This document shows, piece by piece, positions 45,729-56,809 of a stretch of DNA of 64,000 nt. Below the pieces are notes generated by a model, which worked only from the letters and a program-made list of their open reading frames with translations, was not told the origin of the DNA and did not search any database. The DNA is taken from contig CM077833.1 of NCBI GenBank assembly GCA_039720395.1, forward strand, positions 9,439,036 to 9,503,035. Reading direction: 5' to 3'. This DNA is from Liquidambar formosana. Lineage: Eukaryota > Streptophyta > Magnoliopsida > Saxifragales > Altingiaceae. Position numbers and translations under genes: made by a program. Position 1 is the stretch's first letter. Every line of letters begins with the position of its first letter.

Positions 45729-45945
45729 TGGTTTAGTAGGTTTGTATATAGATGAATGGGGAAATAAGAAAAGAAGAGAAGAAGAAGAGAAAAGAACAGG
45801 GAGAAAAATAGAGTGAACCGTAGGGTTCCTCTCTTCTAGCATATTATTTATATTTTTTATATGCTACAATTACAGGAATACCCTTCAACTAAGCAGAAGT
45901 AATAAAGCATGAATAAAACACATCAAACATAACCAATATTCAACA
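45729..45945 (-). repeat. 3' LTR of intron 6 Copia
   Basis: On the minus strand it starts TGTTGAATATTGG at 45945 and ends ACCTACTAAACCA. The purine tract (minus CTTGAGGGGGAG) lies at 45946-45957. Confidence 0.9.
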
Positions 45946-46030
45946 CTCCCCCTCAAGTTGGTGCAAAGATATCTCTCATGCCCAACTTAGCTAGCACATC
46001 ATGAAACACTTTGCTAGGTACTCCTTTGGT

Positions 46031-49000
46031 CTAGATATTAGCAAGTTGATCTTTAGTTCTCATATATAGAGTGCAAATCTTTCTAGAGCTCAACTTTTCC
46101 TTGATAAAGTGCCTGTCAACTTCAATATGCTTAGCTCGATCATGTTGAAATGGGTTATGCGTAATATTGATAGCTGCCATGTTGTCATAATACAATTGCA
46201 TAGGAACTTTGCATTCAAAACCTAATTCCTGTAGCAATATCTTCAACCAAAGTAACTCACATACACGGACACACCATGAGCCATGGATCTAAACTTAGCC
46301 TCTGCACTCGATCTAGCAACCCACTCCCCCAAGTCACAAGATTTCTACCTACAAAAGTACAGTAACTTGAGGTGGATCTCCGATCAGTAATGGAGCTTTC
46401 CTAATTTGTATCTGTATATGACTCTATTCTCAAATGCTTATGTCTTGAGACTAATATCCCTTTTTCCAAGAGCAGACTTTAAGTAGCGAAGGATCCGATA
46501 AACAATCTCCATATGAGACTCATGAGGAGAATGCATGAATTGACTCACCACACTAACGACATATGCAAGATTTGGGCGAGTGTGAGGCAGATAAATCAAT
46601 TTACCTACTAATCGTTGATATCTCCCCTTGTCTACCATAGTTCCCTCTAGGCCTCTATATCTTCACCCTGATTTTGTTTTATAGGAATATCACATGCTTT
46701 GCATCCAAGCATCCCTATCTCTTTAAGAAGATCAATAACATATTTCCTTTGGGATATAAAAATACTTTTCTGAGATCTAACAACTTTAATACCTAAAAAG
46801 TATTTTAAATTCCCAAGGTCCTTGATTTCAACTCCTTGGCTAAGTCATGTTTCAATTTTTGTATCTCCTCCACATCATCACCAATTATAATAATATCATC
46901 AACATATACAATAAGGGCCTGTATTGTACCCTGAGTGGAATGATGAATGAATAAAGTGTGATCACCCCTTGACTCTGCTTATATACACATTTCTACATAG
47001 CTTGAGTAAACCTTTCAAACCATGCTCTAGGAGACTGTTTCAACCAATTTAGGGCATTCTTATTCTTCAACTTGCATACCTTATCAATCGTTAATGGATT
47101 CTCAAACCCAGGGGGAATATCCATATACACCTCTTCTTCCAAATCTCCATGAAGGAATGCGTTCTTTACGTTTAGTTGTTGGAGTGAATAGCCTAAATTA
47201 GCAGCTAAGGATAACAGGACTTGAACAATCGAAGCAAATGTTTCTTGATAATTTATCTCATTTGTCTGTGTATAGCCCTTTGCCACTAATCTTGCTTTGT
47301 ATCTATCCACACAGAACCATTTGCCCTATGCTTCACAGTGAATACCCACTCGCACCCCACTGTCTTCTTGTCCTTTGGTAACTTCACCAAATCCCAAGTA
47401 TGGTTCTTTTGAAGAGCTCTTATCTCTTCATTCATTGCTTCCCTCCATTTTTGGTCACTAAGTGTATATTGTAAATCTTTTGGAACAAAAACTAAGGATA
47501 ACTAAGAAGCAAAAGCACGATAAGATGGTGAGAGTTTTTCATATGAAACAAAGTTAGACAAAGGATGTTGAGTACAAGATCTAACCCCTTTATGAAGGAC
47601 AATAGGAACGTCTAAATTATCAATGGGAGTATCAGAAGCATTAAAGAGAGGATCAGAAACACTATCATTGAACTTACTTGAGTCAGAAGAAGACAGGTAG
47701 GAAGAACAGCAAGCCTTATCCTTTAGTATCCTTGAGTATATTTGAATTTCCTTGACTGGCTTCCCTTGGCTTGTATTGATACAAGTAGGAGCAATGGTAT
47801 CCATTGTAGGAAGCACTAAAGGTAAAAGAGATCAAGACCGAGACGAATGCTCTTCACTAGTATTCTCCTCTTGAAGAGAAGTCTATGGAGGAGAGAAATG
47901 AAAAGTCTATGGAGGAGAGAAATGAAAAGTCTATGGAGGAGAGAAATAGGCAGAGGACTTAAGTTATATCCATAGAAACAAACCGTTTCCTAGATGGAGG
48001 GTTGTAACATTGGTAACCTTTCTGGGTAGGAGAATTCCCCAAAAACATACATCGGAGTCTATGAGGATATGACTTACTCCCATCTCTACTCGGAATATGG
48101 ACAAAAAAGACGCACCCAAAAACTCGGGGAGGAATTAATAAAGGAGTTGGGGTAGGTGAGAAGTGAAGGCAACACATCAATAGGTTTTAAGAAGTTGAGA
48201 ACCCGAGAGGGCATTCTATTGATGAGATAGATGACGATGAGAACAGCATCCCCCCAAGTAAGACTTAGGAACATGAATAGAGAACATCAATGCCCTAGCC
48301 ACTTCTAGGAGGTGACGATTTTTACGCCCAGCAACCCCATTTTGTTGAGGAGTATCAATACATGAAGTTTGGTGAACTATCCTATGCTCTTGGAAATATG
48401 AACCAAGGTCCCCATTAATATACTCACCACCATTGTTAGATCGAACAACCTTAATAGGATGATTAAATTGAGTCAACACCATTTTATGAAAATTTTGGAA
48501 ACAAACAAAGACATTACTTCTCTGTTTCAGCAAGTACACCTAAGTAGTACGGGAAATATCATCAATAAAAGAAACAACCATCGGTATCAAGATAAAGTAA
48601 CAATACGAGAAGGGCCCCAAACATCAGTATAATCAATAACAAAAGGCTTAGAACTTGTATTGTTACTAGAAGGAAATGACACCGGATGGTGTTTAGCAAG
48701 TTCACACATCTCACAATGAAATTTAAAAACATTAGTCTGAGAAAACAAAGAAGGAAACATCCTCTGCAATAAAATAAATAAGGGATGCCCCAAACACTTG
48801 TGCCAAAGCCAAATTCTCTCCACTAGGTCAATAAGATTCTCTAAATGATTGGCTTGTTGTAGTTACTGTGGTTCTTCAAAATGATGATCCAAAAGGTAAA
48901 GGCTGCCACTCTCCCTACCACTACTGCCAATCATCTTTTTTGTAACTAGGTCCTTAAAGACATATTGAGAAGAGAAAAAAGTCACACAACAATTAAGATC

Positions 49001-49240
49001 TTTAGTTATTCGACTAATTGAAAAGTAAATTGGTAGAAAAATTTGGAACATAGAGAATAGAAGAAAGTGACAAAGTAGGTGTAACAGGGACGAAACCTTT
49101 GCCTCAGTCTGACATAAAAGATAAGGAACCATTAGCTATTCTAACTTTTTCCCTTAACAAGTTTGATAAGAAGTGAATAATGTAAAAGCACTAGTCATAT
49201 GATCAGAAGCCCCTGAATCAATGATCCAAGGTTGGGAAGA
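46031..49240 (-). pseudogene. Copia pol (PR-INT-RT-RNase H), broken
   Basis: Minus-strand motifs in order are: protease DSGA encoded at 49208-49219; GAG-preintegrase LWHKCLGHP and CEMCELAKHH (48700-48815), the zinc-binding HHCC part; integrase core TDVWGP near 48615; RSNNGGEY near 48440, where the usual catalytic Asp of the RSDNGGE motif is Asn; QQNGVAGRKNRH near 48335, where the usual Glu is Gly; RT FLHGDLEEEVYMDIPPGF (47105-47170); YVDD at 46895-46906; RNase H YDNMAAINITHNPFQHDRAK (46130-46190). Stops and shifts separate these blocks. Two integrase catalytic residues appear replaced, so the product could not work. Confidence 0.85.
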
Positions 49241-49616
49241 GAAAGTACAGAATGTATGGAAGTAGCAAGGTTACCTGAATGAGCAAAGGAAGTGGAAGCA
49301 CTAGGGGTGGGTGAATCCATCTGTGACATAAGATGCCTGAACTGCCCAACTTCTTCTTGAGTAAGACTGAATGTGTTAGATGGTTAAGCTTGAGAACCAG
49401 ATGAGGAACTAATTGTAGCTGTAGCTGTAGAATCAACAGGTTTAGTATGATGGGCTCGAGGTCTATTACCATTCCCGGAGTGACCTTCTCTACCCCTAAA
49501 AGGACCTCGACATCACAGAATAAGTTATATTTCTTATTGATCTCACTTAGTCTATTCCATTCCCGTGGCTTTCGATCTCAATGACTCTCTCTCTGAGAAG
49601 TACCAACCATAGCGCA

Positions 49617-50316
49617 TTAATCTTGTGCTATAGTACTCATTATAATACCTCGTCTACTCTCTTCTTGCTTCACATAGGCAAAAACTTCTCGAAGAGAGGG
49701 CAGGGGCTCCTTACCTAGAATTTGAATACGTACTTGATCATACTCATCTCCAAGACCAGCCAAAAACCCCATAATACACTCTTGCTCCACAAGCTGATGA
49801 AACTTTGAGGCATCTACAGGACATATTGCTTGAAAATTTTGATAATGATCGAATTCTTGCCAAAGCCCCTGTAATGTGTGGAAATACGTAGTCAAAGACT
49901 TATCATCCTGATGTGTATCATGGATCTTGTTTCTTAACTCGAATAGTTGTGCAAGATTCTCCTTTTGGGAGTACATTTGCTCCACCGCATCCCAAATCTC
50001 CTTTATGGTTCACATCCATAGATATCCATTTCCAATTTGTCATCGAATTTAATAACCAAGACATAGCAATAGAGTTCTCATCATCCCTCTTCTCATAAGA
50101 AGGATCATTCCATGGCGGTTCTATAGTCTTTCTAGTAACATACCCCATCTTTCCTTTCCTAGTAAGGAAAAGCCTTGCTGATCGTGCCCAGGCCAAATAA
50201 TTAGTCCCATCTAACTTACAAGTTGTGATTTGAAGAGTAGGGTTCTCAATATTTGTGCCAATTTGACCCACAACCTCCTTAGGTTGGGTTTGGTTGACTA
50301 CTCTAGACTCAGACAT
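49617..50316 (-). pseudogene. Copia gag, frameshifted
   Basis: It starts at the minus-strand ATG 50316 (MSESRVVNQTQPKEVVGQ). LDGTNYLAWARSARLFL is typical of Copia gag. The frame is lost near 49985-50020 and resumes to 49617 with LTTYFHTLQGLWQEFDHY and GLGDEYDQVRIQILG. A stop follows before the protease. Confidence 0.8.
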
Positions 50317-50765
50317 GCTAGAAAAATCTCAGGCACTATCCAAACACTCTCCTAGACCACCAAACAAGACTAACACAGCACCAACAATGAAGCACTAGGG
50401 ATCTAGATCAATTATTAAAGCATAAAACAAGAAATAAAGTTGTAGAACACATCACCACTTATTAGACAGCACAAAAACAGGGGTGCCGACCCACTTTTTG
50501 GAGACAAAACCCATCTTAAACCCTTATACAAGGTTGCAAACCCCAATGACGGACTTCTAGGGTCAATTTCATCAACCTTTGGTCCAACCCCAAGCGATAG
50601 ATTGCATTCAAAGTGCCCCAAAAACCATATCTGAAAATACACCCTATTTTTGCTGAAAATCAAAGAAAAATCAGAAAACCATACCAAATCAGTTCCGATT
50701 GGCCTGAAACTTTATGTACATATTCCCCTTGAAGAGTCAACCAAGATAGGAGGGTTAGCTTTATG

Positions 50766-50806
50766 CTGACACCAGCATCCGTATGGCTAACGTCAGCAGG
50801 GGTGTT
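50766..50806 (-). promoter_or_regulatory. TGACGTCA-type dyad in Copia leader
   Basis: On the minus strand the arms CTGCTGACGTTAGC and GATGCTGGTGTCAGCA are separated by a few bases, 50-100 nt downstream of the primer-binding site. The block aligns with that at 60726-60762. Confidence 0.65.
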
Positions 50807-50852
50807 CTGACACTGTTTTTCGCAAGTTGATGCCTAGGGATCGATGAAAACC

Positions 50853-50864
50853 GCTCTGATACCA
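50853..50864 (-). other. Primer-binding site (iMet) of intron 6 Copia
   Basis: The minus strand reads TGGTATCAGAGC, three bases (ACT) inside the 5' LTR. Confidence 0.95.
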
Positions 50865-50867
50865 AGT

Positions 50868-51081
50868 TGGTTTAGTTGGTTTGTATATAGATGAATGGAG
50901 AAATAAGAAAAGAAGAGAAGAGAAGACAAGAAGAGGGAGAAAAATAGAGTAAACCGTAGGGTTCCTCTCTTCTAGCATATTATTTATATTTCTTGTATGC
51001 TACAATTACAAGAACACCCTTAAACTAAGCAGAATTAAAAAAGCATGAATAAAACACATCAAACATAACCAATATTCAATA
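50868..51081 (-). repeat. 5' LTR of intron 6 Copia
   Basis: 214 bp. Its outer end reads TATTG on the minus strand where TGTTG is expected, a single terminal mutation. It carries a minus-strand TATA-like box near 50981-50990. Confidence 0.9.
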
Positions 51082-51540
51082 GATACTTCAAGAAAAACAA
51101 AGTATAGTAAATGTTATTGTTTATGTAGCTTTTGGGGTTTATATTTTGTGGGTTAGTTTTTATTTAAGCTGAAGATGACCTTTCATTTAGAATTTAAGTT
51201 GATTATAGTAGAAGTATAATTGGTCAAATAGAATAGTTTGTCAGGCTCAAATTCAGTTTTGAAGATCTAAGTTGGATTAATAGACTAGATCACTGGATTA
51301 TCTAGATTTATGCCTTAGCACCTATGCTTGATTTTCAGCATCAAACTGTACAGTTGACTTTTAAACCTCCTTTTTCCCTTCCTTCCTTCCTTCCTTTATT
51401 TATTTATTTATTTTTGGGGTGGGTGGGATGTGAATTTTAAACTTTCTCATGTTTAAACTATCTTTTCTTACATGTGTTTTTCCATATTTTGATATAGTTC
51501 AAATGTTGTCTAACACCCATTATTCTATTTTCACATATAG

Positions 51541-51607
51541 GTGAGATTGTGAAATACCTATTTCAGCAATATGGCAAAGGAAGTCCCTCAAATGGGCTTT
51601 TGGAAAG
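51541..51607 (+). CDS. Thioredoxin/GST-N fold plastid protein, exon 7
   Basis: 67 nt: completes Gly218, then EIVKYLFQQYGKG and SPSNGLLE with AG of codon 240. Acceptor CACATATAG, donor GTATTT, phase 2. It closes the first GST-N domain. The family continues for about as many residues again (a second similar domain), but no matching exon was found before 64000, so the gene runs on beyond the window. Confidence 0.93.
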
Positions 51608-51879
51608 GTATTTTATCTCCTAAATTTGTCAATTTGGTTACAGCTCTCATTTCAAAGAATATTGAGATATAAATGTATGAGAACATCACCATAAAGTGTG
51701 TACTACAACAATAGTTACCCAAGTCATAGAGTATCAAATATGTTTGATGCATTAACGATCAGGAGATTATTAAGATATATTATTGATGGCGGGTCAAGAT
51801 CCCCCTACACCAAGATTGGCGCTATATCTCAACCTGCTCCCTTTATTTTATTCTCATTCCCAGTAGAAGTATGATTGTA

Positions 51880-52240
51880 ATCAATTGAAAAAAAATGAAA
51901 TAGACTCTTATAAACAATTTTGAATCAAAATGTTGTAAATAAAATGTGTATAAGACAAGTATGTGGTGTTTTGGGAGCAAAAAGTGCGCCTCACTAAGCA
52001 AATAAATAACATAAATCTATATTAATTACTCTAAATAATATTTAAACATCATATATCATTGAAAGATATATTATTTACAATCCTACAGTACATAAATAAA
52101 ATCACATAAGAAAAGATATAAGAATTAGTTATCATTAGTATCTTCCTCAATATTTGTCGATATGTATTGATATTTATTGGAATTGATTGATATTTGTCAA
52201 AAAAGAAATTTTAGTTGATTTATACACTGGTACCAACTAT
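51880..52240 (+). mobile_element. Decayed hAT copy (same family as 52688-53453)
   Basis: Blocks such as AGTATGTGGTG, CTAAGCAAATAAATAA and AAACATCATATATCATTGAAA follow the order of 52910-53010 in the intact copy. Ends and duplication are no longer visible. Confidence 0.6.
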
Positions 52241-52361
52241 TTTCAAGTTATTCGAGGGTCTTAGAATTAAATCTTTAATAGGATCACTCTTCAAGTATTT
52301 CAAAATTCTACACATAGCATCCAATGTTGTTGTTTTGGATTTTGCATAAATTGACACAACC

Positions 52362-52400
52362 CCCCCCCCCCCTCCCAAAAAAAAAAAAAAAAAAAAAAAC
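52362..52400. repeat. Poly(C)-poly(A) tract
   Basis: About 13 C, TCCC, then some 23 A. It mirrors the tract at 39246-39304 in order and strand. Confidence 0.9.
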
Positions 52401-52687
52401 CAATGGCAAAAATAATATCTAGATGTGTTGTAGTCAAGTGGATCAATTTTCCTACTAGCCTTCTATACCTGTCTAGATCATTAATCGCTTCACCATCGTT
52501 TCTACTAAATTATATATTAGGATCCATTGGAGTATCAACTAGTTTGATTCCATTATATCAATTTCATCTAAAAGATTGTTTACGGGCTAGAACTGAGGGT
52601 GGTCGACGTGGAATCAATGCATTTCCTGTATGGGTCATAGTCATGGAGTTTGGTCACGCGAGGTGTTTGGGTAGATGTTGTAGGGAC

Positions 52688-53453
52688 CAAGGACTTTAAT
52701 ATCGATATCGATGGATATATCGAGGGTCCAAAAATGTGGATATATCGGATATATCGTTGGATATATCGACAATATCGATATCGTTTTAAAGATATAGTGG
52801 ATATTATGAGTTAAACATGGATATTTTTATTGAAACTCTGGGAAACAATGATTTAAACTCTAATACACAATCTAGCATCAAAATATTGCAATTTAAATAT
52901 GTATAATACAAGTATGTGTTGCGTAGGGTATAAAAAATATACCGCGCTAAGCAAATAAATAATAGAAAATTTTGCAAATTCAACATTTAGATGTTATATA
53001 ACATTGAAATAGATTTTTGTAACATTTAAATATAGAGTGCTATTAGACCAAAGGCCATTGGTTTGAAATAATATTTTAAATCATGTGAAATAATAAGCAT
53101 AGTAAAATGTACATATATATGTGAATCCTAACCTATTCTAATGTGTAAAAATTTCACCAGAAATCAGCAAAATGGCATTTAAACATGGCAGCAGCGATAT
53201 ATCTTCGATATCAACGATATATCTTCGATATCTTCGATATATCCTCGATATTTTCGATATATCTTCGATATCTTCGATATATCTTCGATATCTTCGATAT
53301 ATCTTCGATATATCTTCGATATATCGCTGATATCGTTCGATATTTTGTTTTTTGAAAATTTTTCAATTTCGCAACAATATATCGTTTCGTTACCCTCCGA
53401 TATGGCGATATATCGCGATATATCGTCGATATATCGCGATTTTTAAGTCCCTG
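52688..53453 (+). mobile_element. Non-autonomous hAT element (766 bp), TATCG-rich
   Basis: Terminal inverted repeats are CAAGGACTTTAATATCG at the left and, reversed, CAGGGACTTAAAAATCG at the right. A perfect 8-bp duplication, GTAGGGAC, lies at 52680-52687 and 53454-53461, giving an hAT assignment. Both subterminal regions are full of TATCGATA-like motifs. There is no coding sequence. Related copies lie at 51880-52240 and 60082-60434. Confidence 0.92.
53196..53440. repeat. CGATATATCTT array in hAT end
   Basis: Some fifteen units of about 10-17 bp made of CGATAT, ATCTT and TCGATATC variants run in tandem up to the right terminal repeat. The left subterminal region (52700-52790) has fewer units, so the ends are asymmetric. 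Confidence 0.9.
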
Positions 53454-53461
53454 GTAGGGAC

Positions 53462-53995
53462 TATGCTGGCTCACCCTGTAGGGGGATTGTTAGTGGAGGA
53501 CCCCATGGGGATTGTTGGTGGAGGATCTCCTAAAGGGGATTGTTCATAGAGGATCCCTGGAAGGGAGTTGGATTGTTGGAAAAGGAGGTCCCTTAGAGGG
53601 GATTCCATTATTGGAGGAGGAGGTCCTTGGAGGGGAACGCTGTTGTTGGAGGAGGAGGACTCCCAGAGGGAACTTCGTCATTAGCAATTATAAGTGAGGG
53701 GATGGTTGGAGAGACAATGTGGAAGGAGAGAGAGAAACAACTTGAGAACAGCGTGGGGGAGAAGAAAGGGTAGTGAGATCCGTGATCTTGAGGCATAATT
53801 TTAGCCTTTGGTGAGGTTCTAGTCCAATAGAACGTTGGAGATATAGTCAGAGGATAGATGCTTTGATTATAAAGGTTGGGAAGTGGAATTAACCCCCCAT
53901 CCGTCTTTATTGTTGGTTGTCCCATTGTGGGGTTTTGGGTGGCGGTGTTGTGATCCTCCTTTTGCATGATATATTCTCTTTTTTGTGATTCCATT
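53462..53995. repeat. Degenerate GGGGATTGTTGGAGGAGGA repeats and flank
   Basis: Between 53475 and 53680 about seven units of 25-40 bp share the core GGGGATTGTTGGAGGAGGA. The rest up to the Copia shows no feature; overlapping frames on both strands (for example 53608-53994) look like chance in low-complexity DNA. This is the pre-insertion site of the Copia at 54001. Confidence 0.6.
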
Positions 53996-54000
53996 GTTCT

Positions 54001-54138
54001 TGTTAGGATATTCTTGTATATATATTGTATTTTAAGGGTGTTTTGGGTATTTCTCTTGTATAGGGTTTTTTAGGTATATATACTCTGTATTATACTGTTT
54101 TATTCAATAAGAAATTACTCCCTTTTGCAAAGTTTTCA
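54001..54138 (+). repeat. 5' LTR (138 bp)
   Basis: It differs from the 3' LTR by three base changes and lacks one TATA unit of its (TA)n stretch. TATA-like TATATATAC occurs at 54074-54082. Confidence 0.97.
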
Positions 54139-54150
54139 TGGTATCAAAGC
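54139..54150 (+). other. Primer-binding site (iMet type)
   Basis: TGGTATCAAAGC directly abuts the LTR; one base differs from the usual TGGTATCAGAGC. Confidence 0.92.
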
Positions 54151-54678
54151 CAAGTTCGTTGGAAACATAGTCTCTCTTCTTTGCAGTGGGTCCCGCCTCT
54201 TCTCTTTTCCTATACGAATCAAAATTGCAGTCTTTGTTCTCCACAGTTTGCATCGTCCCAAGGATTCAAGCCTTACGAAGCCTTGTCGCAGCCAGCACTC
54301 TGCCCTTCCTTGTCGAAGCTCTATCGCAACTCCTTGCAACCTCGCATAGCTTCGTCGCAACATCTCCTTTCCTTCGAAGCCTTGTCTGTCAATTTCTGCC
54401 ACCATCGTCAGTTGAAACCCATATAGCAGCCGATCTGTCTTTAATTGCACACTATCAGTGTCAAATTTGCAGTCGAAACCCACATTTCTTTGAATTTGCA
54501 TCATCTCTTCAAAACCCGCCAGTCCTATCTTTCGAGTTTGCATCATCTTCGACCAGCCAGCCAGCCAGCCATCTCTTTCTCTCTCTCCCTTCTTACGAGC
54601 TCGCAGCATCTTCTCCTCTGATTGGTGAAGCACTGTTTGGTCTATTTGGTCTGTTTGGTTACTTGACTAAGGTTATCC
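54151..54678 (+). other. Leader of the 54-kb Copia
   Basis: Non-coding leader between primer-binding site and gag. Open frames occur on both strands (54136-54633 minus, 54186-54698 plus) but show no known domain; the plus one runs into the gag start in another frame. Repeated CATCG/TCGCA-type words give it an uneven composition. No TGACGTCA dyad like that of the other two Copia leaders was seen. Confidence 0.5.
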
Positions 54679-55430
54679 ATGGCAACTGGAAATTCTGATT
54701 CTCTTCAGGCCATTAGTGTCAAATTGGCTGGTGATGACTACACCTATTGGGCTTATGTTATGAAGAATTTTTTAATGGGCAAGAATATGTGGGGTTATGT
54801 GACTAAAACTGTTAAGAAACCAAGTGATGCCAAAATTGAAAAATTTGACGAGTTACTTTCAGTTTGGGAAATGAACAATGCTAAGATTATTACTTCGGAT
54901 AAATAATTCAGTTGAACAATCTATTGGAATGCAATTGGCTAAGTTTTCTACCGCCAATGAAATTTGGGATTATTTGTCCAAGGTCTATGTTCAATCCAAT
55001 TTTACAAAGAGATATCAATTGGAACATGACATAAGGAAACTCCTCAGGGTAATCGAAGTATTCAGGAGTTTTATGCTGTTATGACTGGTTTTTGGGATCA
55101 ATTGGCTCTTACAAAACCCAAGGAGTTGAGTGTGAATGATGTATATTGTACCTATAGGGAAGAGCAGCGACTTGTTTAATTTTTGATGGCTCTTTCGGGA
55201 TGAGTTTGAGGGGCTTCGTGGCACTATACTTCATCGTATTCCTCTCCCATCAGTTGGTTAATGAGTTGTTAGCTGAGGAAAGTCATTTCAAGTCTAAGAA
55301 GGGATTGCTTCCTTTGCCTACTCCCTCTGTGTTTGCCGTTCCTCCCAAGCCTCATAGTAGCACACTAGAAGAAGCCTCAGACAGCCATGGATGAATGTAG
55401 CTTCTGTCATCAAAAGGGTCACTAGAAGGC
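54679..55430 (+). pseudogene. Copia gag, broken
   Basis: It starts at ATG 54679 (MATGNSDSLQAISVKLAGDD). YTYWAYVMKNFLMGKN fits the start of Copia gag. The frame stops at 54904 by a small shift, continues with EIWDYLSKVYVQSN in another frame, and breaks again near 55080 and 55180. The zinc knuckle region at 55390-55440 reads CSFCHQKGH, then a TAG stop, and the expected final Cys codon is CGT (Arg). Gag function is therefore lost. Confidence 0.85.
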
Positions 55431-55570
55431 TCAGCGTCTTAAACTATTGGGTCGAACAGTCCTCTGGCTCCTCTTAACCACCTTCTCATTCCTATCAGCC
55501 TTGGAAGAAAAGTGGTGCTCAGCATACAGTTGCTATTGCTCCCTCTACTAATAGTCAATCGGATCCTTCC

Positions 55571-56809
55571 TTGGCCATTATAGCAGAACATTTGCAAAAG
55601 CTTTTTAGTTCTTCTCAGTCTAATGCTCTCTCTGTCATACCTTCCGTAGGTTGGTCCTCACCTCCTTTAGGTATATCTCGGTCTACATGGGTATTTGATT
55701 CAGGTGCTACACATCACATGACTCATGATCCTTCTTTATTTGTTAATTCTTCATCTCTTCCTTCTTCAGTAACTGTTATGACTGCTAATGGTACTTCTAT
55801 GCCTTTAGCAGGTGTTGGGTCCATTTTGACATCCTACCTCTCCTTAAATGATGTTTATTGTATTCCTCAGTTGTTTTTGAATTTAATTTCCATTAGCCAA
55901 CTTTCTGATGGTGACTACATTGTTCACTTTTTTTCCACTAGTTGTACTGTGCAGGATCCTCATTCCAGACAGTTGATTGGGACCGGCCATAAGGTGGGAA
56001 GGCTGTATGTGCTAGAAGAGTTGCATGATCCTGCCTTGGCTGCTTCTACAGTAGATTTGTCTTCTTTTCGTTTGAATTCTAAGTCTTCCAATTTTTATTT
56101 GTGGCATTCTCGCCTTGGACATGTTTTTAGTTCCCATTTGAAGTATTTAGTCTCTACTGGTGTTTTAGGGGATTTACATAGTCATGAAATTTCTGATTGC
56201 AGTGGTTGTAAACTTGCAAAATTTACTGCCTTACCTTTTAATAAAAGTACAACTATTTCTCTTGCCTCTTTTGATCTTGTTCATTCTGATGTGTGGGGGC
56301 CTACCCCTATGACCACTCAAGGTGGCTCTCGGTACTATGTTGTTTCTTTTATTGATGATTATAGTAGGTATTGCTGGGTTTATCTTATGAAGCATCGATT
56401 TGATTTTCTCTCTATCTTTGCTGCTTTTCGTGCTATGATTCGCACTCAATACTCTGCTGTCGTTAAATGCTTTCGTTGTGATTTGGGTGGGGAACATAGA
56501 GACACTGATTTTCTTCACGTGCTAAATTCTGATGGCACACTTCAGCAGCTCTCTTGTACTGATTATCCTGAACAAAATGGTGTGGCCGAGCATAAGCATC
56601 GGCACATCATGGAGACATCACGTTCATTGTTATTTTCTGCATCTGTGCCTAGCTCCTTTTGGGGGGAAGCTCTTCTTACTGCTATGCATCTTATCAATCG
56701 CATCCTTTCTATTGTCACATCTAGCATCTCTCCTTTTACACGACTGCATACTAAGTCCCTTGATTATTATGCATTACGTGTGTTTGGATGCACTTGTTTT
56801 GTTCTCTAA
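55571..56809 (+). pseudogene. Copia pol, protease-integrase part (412-codon frame)
   Basis: A long uninterrupted frame. Protease motif FDSGATHHMT lies at 55694-55723. The GAG-preintegrase zinc part is LWHSRLGH..CSGCKLAKF (56099-56221). The integrase triad appears whole: Asp in HSDVWGP (56287), Asp in FRCDLGGEH (56479) and Glu in NGVAEHKHRH (56590). It ends by a frame shift at about 56805; the next frame continues with FLGYGVGQKGYCCCDP. Confidence 0.9.

Larger units (their letters stand above)
45729..51081 (-). mobile_element. Ty1-Copia element with both LTRs, decayed coding region
   Basis: The LTRs at 45729-45945 and 50868-51081 match at roughly 94 percent by eye. The order on the minus strand is LTR, primer-binding site, leader, gag, protease, integrase, RT, RNase H, purine tract, LTR, the Copia order. 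Flanks ACAGT (45724-45728) and GATAC (51082-51086) do not match, so the target-site duplication has decayed or the element is recombinant. It lies antisense to the host gene. Confidence 0.9.
45223..51540 (+). other. Intron 6 (6.3 kb) holding a minus-strand Copia
   Basis: Donor GTAAGT, acceptor TTTTCACATATAG. The Copia at 45729-51081 makes up most of it. 45223-45728 and 51082-51540 show no further element. A TTCC/TTTA short repeat lies at 51378-51412. Confidence 0.88.

Noticed and set aside
52403..52699. 98-codon plus-strand frame, considered as exon 8 of the host gene
   Set aside because: It runs across the hAT target-site duplication and does not resemble the second GST-N-like domain expected after exon 7.
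53196..53440. CRISPR-like regular array
   Set aside because: Units are 10-17 bp without unique spacers, lie inside an hAT terminal region, and the DNA is plant nuclear.
53608..53994. 128-codon minus-strand frame
   Set aside because: Overlaps degenerate GGA-rich tandem repeats and unique flank with no recognisable motif.
54136..54698. Long frames on both strands (165 and 170 codons) in the Copia leader
   Set aside because: They overlap antiparallel, lie between primer-binding site and gag, and show no domain; treated as leader sequence.
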